Notes under the pieces: generated by a model
Database searches by the model: none
What the model was told of the DNA's origin: nothing
Seen by the model: only the letters and a program-made list of their open reading frames with translations
Translations under genes and position numbers: made by a program
From: Chloroflexota bacterium
GTDB lineage: Bacteria > Chloroflexota > UBA6077 > JACCZL01
DNA: 64,000 nucleotides
Direction: 5' to 3'
NCBI GenBank assembly: GCA_020845495.1
Contig: JADLFM010000038.1
Location: 62,001-126,000 of the forward strand
In this document: positions 43,529-51,473 of the stretch, piece by piece
Position numbering within the stretch: the stretch's first letter is position 1
How the letters are laid out: the number at the start of each line of letters is the position of its first letter

Positions 43529-44086
43529 GTGGACGATGTAACCCAGCCAGGAGCGGTCCGAACGGCCTGGCTCATCACGGGGGTGCCGGGGGCGGGCAAG
43601 TCAACGGTCGCCGGGCTGCTGGCGCGACGCCTGCCGCGTGCCGCCCACATCGAGGGCGACGCGCTGGCGGCTGCCATCCGGAGCGGTGCCGTCCTGCCGG
43701 GCCAGGAGCCCAACGACGAGTCGCGTCGACAAATGCACCTCGTCGTGCAGCAGCAGTGCTTGCTGGCACGTTCGTTCGCGGACGCCGGGTTCGTGCCGGT
43801 CATCGACTATGTCGTCGTCGAGCGGACCCGTCTCGGGCGCTATCGCGACGCGCTCGCGCTCTTCGACGTGCGCGTCGTGGTGCTCGATCCTGACCCCGAG
43901 ACAGTGCTTCGGCGGGACCGCTCCCGACCGAAGGGACCGCTCGCCCCGGCCTTTCTGTACTTGCGTTCCATCATGCAGGCCGAACTGGCAGGTGTTGGCC
44001 TCTGGATCGACACCAGTGCGCTCACGGCCGAGGAGACGGTTGGGCGCATCCTCGCCGAGCAGGAGCGCGCTCGGCTTGTGGACTGA
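43529..44086 (+). CDS. P-loop kinase/AAA_33-like phosphotransferase
   Basis: The 185-residue protein has Walker A LITGVPGAGKSTVAG near the N-terminus, AAHIEGDALAAAI (acceptor-binding Asp), a lid-like LRRDRSRPKG segment and no DNA-binding region. It resembles small kinases such as chloramphenicol 3-O-phosphotransferase-like, gluconate kinase-like or zeta-toxin-like proteins (AAA_33). The start is GTG 43529 downstream of GAGGAGGG; an in-frame ATG at 43490 exists. It is monocistronic, convergent with ddl, with no antitoxin visible next to it. The substrate is unknown. Confidence 0.8.
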   Translation: MDDVTQPGAVRTAWLITGVPGAGKSTVAGLLARRLPRAAHIEGDALAAAIRSGAVLPGQEPNDESRRQMHLVVQQQCLLARSFADAGFVPVIDYVVVERTRLGRYRDALALFDVRVVVLDPDPETVLRRDRSRPKGPLAPAFLYLRSIMQAELAGVGLWIDTSALTAEETVGRILAEQERARLVD

Positions 44087-44134
44087 CTCCGGAACTGGGC
44101 AGGGTTAGCGCCCGAGAGGTACGCTCGACCCGGA

Positions 44135-45352
44135 TTACGCCTTGGCGCCCTTCCCGAACCTGTGGAGCAGAGCGCTGTCGAAGCTGAAGGTGGTCTGCTG
44201 GCGCTCGCGGTGCCGCTCCAGCGCGAGCTCGATCAGCCGATCCAGCAGGGCCGGGAACGGCACGCCGCTTGGCTCCCAGAGGTAGAACGAGAGCGAGCCG
44301 GGCAGCGTGTTGATCTCGTTCACGCAGATCGTGCCGCTGACCGGGTCCACCAGGAAGTCGATGCGAGCCAGCCCCGCCCCGTCGACTGCTCGGAATGCCT
44401 CGACGGCCAACCGTTGAACTTCGGCGGTCAGATCCGGCGGGATCGGGGCCGGGATCCGGCGGTCGAGTGAGGCCATCCCTTCACCCGCATCGTCGGACGC
44501 CCCGCTCTTCGTACCCTTCGCTCCCCCGCCGCGTAGGTACTTGTCCTCATAGCTGAGGATGTCGGTCCAGCGAATCGGCTGCTCGCAGACCGACGCCTGG
44601 GGTTCGTCGTTCCCTAACACCGCGCAGTTCACCTCGATGGCGCCCTCAAAGCTCTCTTCCACTAGCAGGCGGCGGTCATAGTGGCTGGCCACGTCGAGCG
44701 CCTCGGCCAGCGTCGCGCGGTCCTTCGCCTTGGTGATGCCGATGCTCGATCCCAGGTTCGCTGGCTTGACGAAGAGCGGGTAGCGCAGGGTCCGTTCGAC
44801 CTCGTCCAGCACCCCCTCGCGGTCGGTCGACCAGCGGCGGCGAGTGAACCAGACATAGCTGACGGTCGGCAGTTCCTGGGCGTGGAAGGCGGCTTTCATC
44901 AAGATCTTGTCCATCCCGACCGCCGATCCGACGACGCCGGCCCCCACGTATGGGATGTTGGCGAGCTCGAAGAGGCCCTGAATCGTGCCGTCCTCACCAT
45001 GAGTGCCGTGAATGACCGGGAAGGCGACGTCGATCTCGGTCGCCCGGGTGCGGCGACTGCCGAGCGGGCCGGACTCCTCCAGGAAGAGCCGTCCGCCGAA
45101 CGGCTCGGGCCGCAGGTAGACCGGCCGGCAACGTGCAAGCAGGGCGGGAATGTCCTTGTAGGCGTCGATGCGGCGGAGGTCAGGCCCGCTGTACCAGCGG
45201 CCTTCCTTGGTGATGAAGATAGGCAGCGGCTCGTAGCGCCGCGGGTCCATGGCGTCCATGGCCTGGATAGCCGAGATGATCGACACCTCGTGCTCGACGG
45301 ACCGGCTTCCGAACAGCACCGCCACCCGCAGCTTGCGCCTCTGCTCGCTCAT
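44135..45352 (-). CDS. ddl: D-alanine--D-alanine ligase
   Basis: Ddl joins two D-Ala residues with ATP, feeding MurF. The 405-residue protein has the N-terminal FGSRSVEHEVSIISA, HGTHGEDGTIQGLFE, the ATP-grasp segments LFVKPANLGSSIGI and EVNCAVLGN, and ARIDFLVDP with NEINTLPGSLSFYLWE. It has a Gly/Ala/Asp-rich insertion of about 25 residues before the final domain (AKGTKSGASDDAGEGM). ATG 45352 was chosen because GGGAG precedes it. It follows murF on the same strand by about 140 bp, which suits its metabolic role. Confidence 0.95.
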   Translation of the reverse strand: MSEQRRKLRVAVLFGSRSVEHEVSIISAIQAMDAMDPRRYEPLPIFITKEGRWYSGPDLRRIDAYKDIPALLARCRPVYLRPEPFGGRLFLEESGPLGSRRTRATEIDVAFPVIHGTHGEDGTIQGLFELANIPYVGAGVVGSAVGMDKILMKAAFHAQELPTVSYVWFTRRRWSTDREGVLDEVERTLRYPLFVKPANLGSSIGITKAKDRATLAEALDVASHYDRRLLVEESFEGAIEVNCAVLGNDEPQASVCEQPIRWTDILSYEDKYLRGGGAKGTKSGASDDAGEGMASLDRRIPAPIPPDLTAEVQRLAVEAFRAVDGAGLARIDFLVDPVSGTICVNEINTLPGSLSFYLWEPSGVPFPALLDRLIELALERHRERQQTTFSFDSALLHRFGKGAKA

Positions 45353-45493
45353 GCAACTCCCGGAGTCTCCGATGCTCGACCCCGCCAGCGCAGCAGGGCC
45401 GACCGGCGAGGCGCGCCGACGATGATACACATTCCACGCGCCCACGCTGCCGCCCCGGCGCGTGAGCGCTACAAACCTGCTCGCGCGGGTGTG

Positions 45494-48196
45494 TCAGGAC
45501 TGGAGGAAATGCCCGACGATGCGGCAGAAGCGCCCCAGATCGTCGGCGTAGCTGTAGTGGCCGGCGCCGGGGAAGACGACGAGGCCGGCGTCTGGAATCA
45601 TCGACTCCATGAGCGTGCCATCCGAGATCGGCGTCTCGGCGTCGTTCTCGCCCCAGATCAACAGCGTCGGCGCCGCGACCTTCGGGAGGCGGGCACGGTG
45701 GTCCTCGTTCACCACCCGCACGAGCGTGCCGCGCATCACCCCGCTCGCCGCCTGAAAGTCAGCCGAGCCGAAGCGACGCCCGAACCAGCCGCCAAGCACG
45801 GCCCCTGGCCGCCCGGCGAGGAGTGGTGAGGCGAGGGCACGGCGACCGGCCTTATAGGCGTAGACGCGGGCGCGATAGCGGAGACCGTGCGTCGGGCGAA
45901 GACCGGCGCTATCGACGAGCACCAGTTTGTCCACCAGCGACGGATACGACGATGCCAGAACGATCGAGACCCGCCCACCGTGCGAATGTCCGATGAGGCT
46001 CACCCGCTCGATGCCCAGGTGCGCCAGGAACGCTCGCACCAGTGCCGCGTACTCCACCGAGCCCCAGACCGTCGCCGGCGGATCGCTCTCCCCGAAGCCC
46101 GGCAGATCGAGTGCGATGGTGCGGTGGCTGGCCCGCAGGCCCGCCTGGATCGGGCGTACCGCCGCGATGCTTGCCCCCCAGCCGTGCAGCACCACCACCG
46201 GCAGCGCACCGGGCGGCAAGCCGACTGGCCCCTCCACACGATATGCGATCCGCAGCCCATCCACGACCGCGTACCGCACTCCGTCGCTCGTGACGGCCGT
46301 CCTGGCCCCAACGGCAGTGGCCGTCCGCTCGTGCGTCCCTGCCACGCCCCCTTTCACACGCGGCGAGCCGTCCGCTTCGTCTCCCCCGCTCCCGCGTGCG
46401 AGAGCGGCAGTTGAGAGGGGAGGAGGCTCCAGCGGAGGGGGAGGGGATTCCACGAACGTATCTGGCAGGTCGTTCTCCCAGAGCACCACATCCCCTGCTG
46501 CCAGCAGCCCCCGCAGCGCTCCCGTCGCCTCGTCCCGGCTCCGCACCACCAAGATTCGCTCCTCGGGGAAGCCGGCCTCCAGCAAGCCGGCTCGGATCGG
46601 GCGGGTCCGCTCTGGGCCGACCAGGATCACATAGTCGGCCACTTCCGCCGCGTGCCGCCCGAGGGCACGGTGCTCGTCGTTCTCGCGCTCCGCAAGCTCG
46701 ATCATACCGGGTGTGACGAAGACTTTCTTCCCGCCCTCGATCTCGCCGAGGACAGTGAGAGCCTCGGCCGCGCCGCGCGGGTTCGAGTTGTAGGTGTCGT
46801 CGATGACCAGCACACCGCCGACGCCTCGGATCGGCTGGAGCCGGTGCTCGACCGGCTCGATGGTGCTGGCTGCCGCTGCGATCTCCTCGATCGACATCCC
46901 AAGCACGAGCGCCGCGCCGGTCGCCGCGAGCACGTTCATCACGTTGTGCCGCCCGAGCAACCCGACCTGAAACACTGCCGTACCGTGCCTGTCTGCCTCG
47001 ACCGTGAAGCGGAGGCCGTCGCGGGTCGTGCGGACGTCCTGGGCGCGAATCTGGGCGCCAGCAGCGCGCTGACCGTAGCGGATCACCCGTAGGCCGCGCC
47101 GCTCGGCTCGGTCCGCAATCGGGCGGATGAGTGGATCGTCCTGGTTGGCGACCAGGATGCCGTCCGGAGGAAGCGCGTCCGGTAGCTCCTCTTTGGCCTG
47201 GACGATCCGCTCCATCGTCTTGAAGCGTTCCAGGTGCTCCGGCCCGATCGTGGTCAGGATGCCGACGCGCGGCCCGACCAGCCGGCAGAGGTCGCGAATC
47301 TCGCCCGGCTGGTAGTCACCCAGTTCCGCGACGAACAGATCGTGCGACGGCTCAAGGCGCTCCCGGACGATCCGGCAGAGCCCCATCGGCGTGTTGTAGC
47401 TACCCGGCGGCTTCAGCACGCTCCAGCGCGCGCCGAGGATCGCAGCCGTGAACTCCTTGGTGCTGGTCTTGCCGTACGACCCGGCGACCGCGACGACCGT
47501 CGGGCGGCAGCGTCGGAGCACTCGGCGGGCGTCGGCAAGGTAGTAGCGTCGGAACGCTTCCTCGACTGGCCAGAGCAGCACGTTCGCGCCGGCTACGACG
47601 CCCGGCATGGCGAGGCTCGCCGCACCGCCACCGATTACGAGGGCGGGCAGCACGTAGCGGCGTGCTGCACCACCCCGGAGCGCCAGCCCAAATGCCGGCC
47701 CGGCTGCCAGCCCGAGGGCCAAGGCACTCGCACCGGCCGCAAGCCGCTTCATTCGTGCCGTCCAGGCGAGCGGTTTCGCGGCCGGTCCGGGTGCGGCTTC
47801 TCTCCAGCGCCAGCCGCCGAGTGCGCTCCAGGCGGCAGGCGCGAGCGGCGACGACGTCAGGCGTCCTCCGAGCGCCGCGTCGACCGCGCCAAGCGCCACC
47901 ATCCCGATCCCGGTGGCGAGGCGGGGCGTCGGCCCCCAGCGCTCGCGCTTCGAGGCAGTCCAGGCGAGGAAGCGGGCGGTCTGATACCCCTCCTGCTGGA
48001 GCATGTGGAGCGAGCGGCTCAGCAGCCGGGCGAGGTAGGCTCCCCAGGCCGTAGAACCGACGAGAGCCGCGCCGCCGGTGATGGCCGAGCCGACGGAGAT
48101 CCAGCCGGCCCGGCCCTGGCTACGCTCGTCGCGCAGCATCGCTGCCATCCACCCCGATTCCGACCGGCCGCCCATACGTTCGCGTGCTCGCGTCAC
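45494..48196 (-). CDS. MurF-like ligase fused to an alpha/beta hydrolase, membrane-anchored
   Basis: The 900-residue protein has three parts. Residues 1-225 carry several hydrophobic segments (about 33-55, 95-110, 152-173, 180-208), as in membrane-tethered MurF homologues. Residues 230-580 are a Mur ligase: P-loop VVAVAGSYGKTSTKEF, SYNTPMGLCR, TTIGPEHLERF, LLGRHNVMNVLAA and DDTYNSNPRGAAEAL, the last diagnostic of MurF. After a Pro/Gly-rich linker (583-632), residues 640-900 form an alpha/beta hydrolase with VVVLHGWGAS, nucleophile GHSHGG (Ser near 738), LIWGENDAETP and GAGHYSY. GTG 48196 overlaps the speE stop (GTGA). MurF adds D-Ala-D-Ala to UDP-MurNAc-tripeptide; the hydrolase activity is unknown. 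Confidence 0.88.
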   Translation of the reverse strand: MTRARERMGGRSESGWMAAMLRDERSQGRAGWISVGSAITGGAALVGSTAWGAYLARLLSRSLHMLQQEGYQTARFLAWTASKRERWGPTPRLATGIGMVALGAVDAALGGRLTSSPLAPAAWSALGGWRWREAAPGPAAKPLAWTARMKRLAAGASALALGLAAGPAFGLALRGGAARRYVLPALVIGGGAASLAMPGVVAGANVLLWPVEEAFRRYYLADARRVLRRCRPTVVAVAGSYGKTSTKEFTAAILGARWSVLKPPGSYNTPMGLCRIVRERLEPSHDLFVAELGDYQPGEIRDLCRLVGPRVGILTTIGPEHLERFKTMERIVQAKEELPDALPPDGILVANQDDPLIRPIADRAERRGLRVIRYGQRAAGAQIRAQDVRTTRDGLRFTVEADRHGTAVFQVGLLGRHNVMNVLAATGAALVLGMSIEEIAAAASTIEPVEHRLQPIRGVGGVLVIDDTYNSNPRGAAEALTVLGEIEGGKKVFVTPGMIELAERENDEHRALGRHAAEVADYVILVGPERTRPIRAGLLEAGFPEERILVVRSRDEATGALRGLLAAGDVVLWENDLPDTFVESPPPPLEPPPLSTAALARGSGGDEADGSPRVKGGVAGTHERTATAVGARTAVTSDGVRYAVVDGLRIAYRVEGPVGLPPGALPVVVLHGWGASIAAVRPIQAGLRASHRTIALDLPGFGESDPPATVWGSVEYAALVRAFLAHLGIERVSLIGHSHGGRVSIVLASSYPSLVDKLVLVDSAGLRPTHGLRYRARVYAYKAGRRALASPLLAGRPGAVLGGWFGRRFGSADFQAASGVMRGTLVRVVNEDHRARLPKVAAPTLLIWGENDAETPISDGTLMESMIPDAGLVVFPGAGHYSYADDLGRFCRIVGHFLQS

Positions 48197-49074
48197 TCGT
48201 TCAGAGCGGCGCGGGCGTACTTCGGGAGCGCGAACATCGAGGTGTGACTGATGCCGTCGTAGAAGCGCAGGGCCGGCGCGATGCCGCGCTCGCTCAGGAT
48301 GGTGTCGACGTATCGGCCGGGCAACGCCTGTGGATCGCGCAGGTAGGAGGCGGTGCAGAGCGCCCAGGAGTCGCGGAAGAACGGCACCTCGACCCGGTAC
48401 GGATGGACGAGCGGAAAGACCCGCCGCAGCGTGGCGGCGATCCGCACCACCCACTCCATCCGCCCCGGACCGAACGTGTACGCCTGGAGCGCCAGGATGC
48501 CGCCCTCGGCGAGCCGTGACGCGGCCAACCGGTAGAAGGCTTCGCCGTACAGGTCGCCGATCGGTCCCTCGTCGTCGGGGTCTACGAGGTCGACGATGAG
48601 GGCGTCGAAGCGCTCGTCGTGCTCGCGGAGATAGGCCAGCGCGTCGCCCGCGACGACGACGGCGCGCGGGTCGTCGAAGGCGCCCCGATGCATGACCTCC
48701 AGGTGCTGCTTGCAGACCTCGACCAGTTCGCCATCGATGTCGACCATCACGGCTCGCTCGACGCCTGGATGCCGGAGCACTTCGCGGAGGGCGGCGCCTT
48801 CGCCGCCGCCGGCGATGAAGACACTTCGGGGTGCCGGGTGTGCGACGAGGGCCGGGTGCACCAGCGCCTCGTGGTAGACGAACTCGTCGGCCTCGGCCGA
48901 TTGGGGTGCACCGTCCAGGAAGAGGGCTCGGCCTGACGAGCGTGTATCTGCGATCTCGACGCGCTGAAACGCCGTGGCGCCCTGGTACACCACGCGTGTC
49001 AACTCGTAGGCGGCGCGCTCGCCCGGCAGGAGCGGAAACTCCTGCCACTGACTCTCCTTCGCCTCGTCGTTCAC
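48193..49074 (-). CDS. speE: spermidine synthase-like aminopropyltransferase
   Basis: The family transfers an aminopropyl group from decarboxylated SAM to putrescine or related amines. The 293-residue protein has QRVEIADTRSSGRALFLDG (substrate-entry strand), FVYHEALVHPAL, the SAM-binding VFIAGGGEGAALREVL, MVDIDGELVEVCKQHL, and the catalytic-region VDLVDPDDEGPIGDLYGEAFYRL. It starts at ATG 49074 and overlaps the MurF fusion by 4 bp. The neighbourhood has no speD, so polyamine type cannot be settled; related thermospermine synthases are possible. Confidence 0.88.
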   Translation of the reverse strand: MNDEAKESQWQEFPLLPGERAAYELTRVVYQGATAFQRVEIADTRSSGRALFLDGAPQSAEADEFVYHEALVHPALVAHPAPRSVFIAGGGEGAALREVLRHPGVERAVMVDIDGELVEVCKQHLEVMHRGAFDDPRAVVVAGDALAYLREHDERFDALIVDLVDPDDEGPIGDLYGEAFYRLAASRLAEGGILALQAYTFGPGRMEWVVRIAATLRRVFPLVHPYRVEVPFFRDSWALCTASYLRDPQALPGRYVDTILSERGIAPALRFYDGISHTSMFALPKYARAALNE

Positions 49075-49184
49075 CCTACGTGCTCACCCTCGCCACCTGC
49101 ATCGAGCCGCCGCACACTCGCGAGCCGGTCTGGCGGTGTGGTGGCCAGACCGGCCGCCAGCCTCGAAAGGATACCGGGCCGAGC

Positions 49185-51035
49185 CTAGCGTGCGGCTCCC
49201 TGCTTGCGCGCCCTGGAGCGCTCCTCGGCTGTCAGCAGCCGCTTCCGCAGTCGGTATGACCGCGGCGTGACTTCCAGGAGCTCGTCGGCGGCCAGGAAAT
49301 CGAGCGACTCTTCCAGCGTGAGTTTGATGGGCGGCGTGAGCCGGATCGCGATGTCGGCCGTGGAGGAGCGGATGTTGGTCTGCTTCTTCTCCTTGCAGAC
49401 GTTCACCGCCAAGTCTTCCTCGCGGATGTGCAGTCCGACCACCATCCCCTCGTACACCTCGGTGCCCGGCTCGACGAACGTCTGGCCGCGCCCCTGGGCG
49501 TTCGCCAGCCCATAGGTGACGGCGAGGCCGGCCTCGGAGGCGACCAGCGAGCCGTTCCGGGTCGCCTGGAGCGGACCGCGCATCGGCTCGAAGCCGACGA
49601 GTAAGCTCGACATCTGCCCTTCGCCTCGCGTGATCGTCAGGAAGGCGTTGCGAAAGCCGATCAGGCCCCGGGTCGGGATGCTGTATTCGAGCCGGACCCG
49701 TCCGTTGCCATCGTTTTCAAGGTTGGTCATCTGGGCCTGACGGGCCGCCAACTGCTCGGTGAGCGGCCCAACGAACCCATCGGCCGTGTCCACGACCAGG
49801 TGCTCGATCGGCTCCTTGCGGTGTCCGTCGACCATCCGGGTGATCGCCTGCGGCCGCGAGACCTCGAACTCGTACCCCTCTCGCCGCATGGTCTCGACCA
49901 GGATCGCCAGGTGGAGCTCACCGCGCCCACTGACCAGGAACACATCCGCGCTGTCGGTCTCCTCGACCCGCAGGGCGACGTTCGTTTCGAGCTCCCGCCA
50001 GAGCCGCGCCCGGAGCTGACGGCTGGTGACGAACTTGCCCTCGCGGCCGGCCATCGGGGAGGTACTGACCCCGAACGTCATCTGGACGGTCGGCTGCTCG
50101 ACTTCGAGCCGTGGCAGCGGCTCAGGTTGGCCGGCCGCCGCGACGGTGTCGCCGATCTGGACGCCTTCGAGGCTGCTGATGAGCACGATGTCGCCGGCTC
50201 GCGCCTCCTCGACCGGCACGCGCGCCAGTCCCTCGTAGCGAAAGACCTGGCTGCCGCGCTGAGGGACAGCCGTGCCCTCGGCGTTCAAGACGACCAGCGC
50301 ATCGCCCGGCCGATAGCTGCCGCGTGCCACCCGCCCAATGCCGGTCCGGCCGCGGTAGTCGTCGTAACTGATGCTGGTGACGAGCATCTGAAAGCTGCCG
50401 TCGAGATCCGCCTTCGGGGCCGGGATGTACTCCAGGATCGCCTCGAACAGTGGTACCAGCGACGGCGCGGGATTCTCGGGCGACCGGCCGGCGTGGCCGG
50501 CGCGGCCGTTCGTGTAGACCACCTCAAACTCGAGCTGATCCTCGTGGGTGGCGAGCTCGAGGAACAGGTCCTGGACCATCCCTAGCACGACGTCCGGGCG
50601 GGCGTTCGGCCGGTCGATCTTGTTGATGACGACCAGCGGTCGAAGCTTCAACTCCAACGCCTTGCCAAGCACGAAGCGCGTCTGCGGCATTGGCCCGTCG
50701 ACGGCGTCGACGAGTAGCAGGCAGCCGTCCGCCATGTTGAGCACTCGCTCGACCTCGCCGGAGAAGTCGGCGTGGCCGGGCGTGTCGATGATGTTGATCG
50801 TGACGCCTCGGAACACGACGGCCGTGTTCTTGGCCAGGATGGTGATGCCCTTCTCGCGCTCCAAGGCGTTGGAGTCGAGGATCAGCTCCCCAACCGCCTG
50901 GTTGGCGCGGAAGATGTTGCTCTGCTTGAGCATCGCGTCGACCAGGGTAGTCTTGCCGTGATCGACGTGGGCGATGATCGCAATATTTCGAAGATCGGTC
51001 CGAACGGTCGTCTCGGGCAGCATGGTGGTCGACAT
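49185..51035 (-). CDS. typA: translational GTPase TypA/BipA
   Basis: TypA is a ribosome-binding GTPase needed for 50S assembly and stress growth. The 616-residue protein has G1 IAHVDHGKTTLVDAML, G2 around EREKGITI, G3 DTPGHADFSGEVERVL, G4 VINKIDRPNARP and the later TypA C-terminal region (RGEGQMSSLLVGFEPM, TNIRSSTADIAIRLTPP). ATG 51035 was chosen for the AGGGAAC upstream and alignment of the N-terminus; the frame is open to 51272. The leader contains a strong hairpin and a T-rich tract just before the ribosome-binding site. Confidence 0.96.
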   Translation of the reverse strand: MSTTMLPETTVRTDLRNIAIIAHVDHGKTTLVDAMLKQSNIFRANQAVGELILDSNALEREKGITILAKNTAVVFRGVTINIIDTPGHADFSGEVERVLNMADGCLLLVDAVDGPMPQTRFVLGKALELKLRPLVVINKIDRPNARPDVVLGMVQDLFLELATHEDQLEFEVVYTNGRAGHAGRSPENPAPSLVPLFEAILEYIPAPKADLDGSFQMLVTSISYDDYRGRTGIGRVARGSYRPGDALVVLNAEGTAVPQRGSQVFRYEGLARVPVEEARAGDIVLISSLEGVQIGDTVAAAGQPEPLPRLEVEQPTVQMTFGVSTSPMAGREGKFVTSRQLRARLWRELETNVALRVEETDSADVFLVSGRGELHLAILVETMRREGYEFEVSRPQAITRMVDGHRKEPIEHLVVDTADGFVGPLTEQLAARQAQMTNLENDGNGRVRLEYSIPTRGLIGFRNAFLTITRGEGQMSSLLVGFEPMRGPLQATRNGSLVASEAGLAVTYGLANAQGRGQTFVEPGTEVYEGMVVGLHIREEDLAVNVCKEKKQTNIRSSTADIAIRLTPPIKLTLEESLDFLAADELLEVTPRSYRLRKRLLTAEERSRARKQGAAR

Positions 51036-51054
51036 AGTTCCCTGGCACAAGAAA

Positions 51055-51077
51055 GGCGCGGCCAGAATGGCCGCGCC
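51055..51077 (-). terminator. intrinsic-terminator-like hairpin in the typA leader
   Basis: On the minus strand GGCGCGGCCA, loop TTC, TGGCCGCGCC is a perfect 10-bp stem followed by TTTCTTGT, then the typA ribosome-binding site 12-15 nt later. An upstream 7-bp stem (ACGACGG/CCGTCGT, 51079-51101) is adjacent. Confidence 0.65.
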
Positions 51078-51103
51078 AACGACGGTGTGCGACGCCGTCG
51101 TAA

Positions 51104-51112
51104 AGTATAGCA
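51104..51112 (-). promoter_or_regulatory. extended -10 promoter of typA
   Basis: The minus strand reads TGCTATACT, identical to the nuo promoter's extended -10. The start would be near 51097, giving a leader of about 60 nt dominated by the hairpins. Confidence 0.55.
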
Positions 51113-51414
51113 AACACGGCTTTGAGCGACGTCGAGCGGCGCCCCCTCGGGGCCTCGCGGCCTCACGCAGCACGACCTCGGGCGAGCAGGTCGCCGGGCG
51201 CGAACGGTGCTGCCAGCACACCCGACCTCGTCCCGCTGCCCCCACTGCGCTCGTTACCGACATGCAGGACAATCACTCGTACAACTCGCCCGTCACCCAG
51301 GGGGTAGTCACGGCTGTCTCGACAGTCGGGTCAGTCGAGCGAGACCCGGGCGATACTCGGGCCGTCAGGCAATGTGGACGAGCGGCGAGTTTTCCCGTGG
51401 TCCATGTCCGATCG

Positions 51415-51420
51415 TATACT
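51415..51420 (+). promoter_or_regulatory. candidate -10 box of glgP
   Basis: TATACT occurs 54 bp before the glgP ATG; the -35 region (TTTCCC near 51391) is a poor match. Confidence 0.4.
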
Positions 51421-51473
51421 CAGCGCGCAAACGTCCATACCGTAGGCTCGTGGGCGTTCAAAGATCGGTTGGT

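Larger units (their letters stand above)
51036..51473. other. divergent regulatory region between typA and glgP
   Basis: The 438-bp gap has no gene. On the typA side it holds the extended -10 promoter at 51104, a hairpin at 51079-51101 and a terminator-like hairpin at 51055-51077; on the glgP side a TATACT at 51415. The centre (51270-51400) has several short dyads around GACTGTC/GACAGTC but nothing I can name. Confidence 0.6.

Noticed and set aside
43529..44086. Zeta-toxin of a toxin-antitoxin pair
   Set aside because: No antitoxin gene adjoins it and the protein is short; left as a generic P-loop kinase.
47234..48247. 337-residue plus-strand frame opposite murF
   Set aside because: Composition and lack of motifs show a shadow of the MurF fusion.
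45494..49048. 1184-residue start for the MurF fusion
   Set aside because: The first 284 codons are the shadow of the spermidine synthase gene; GTG 48196 overlapping its stop is far better.
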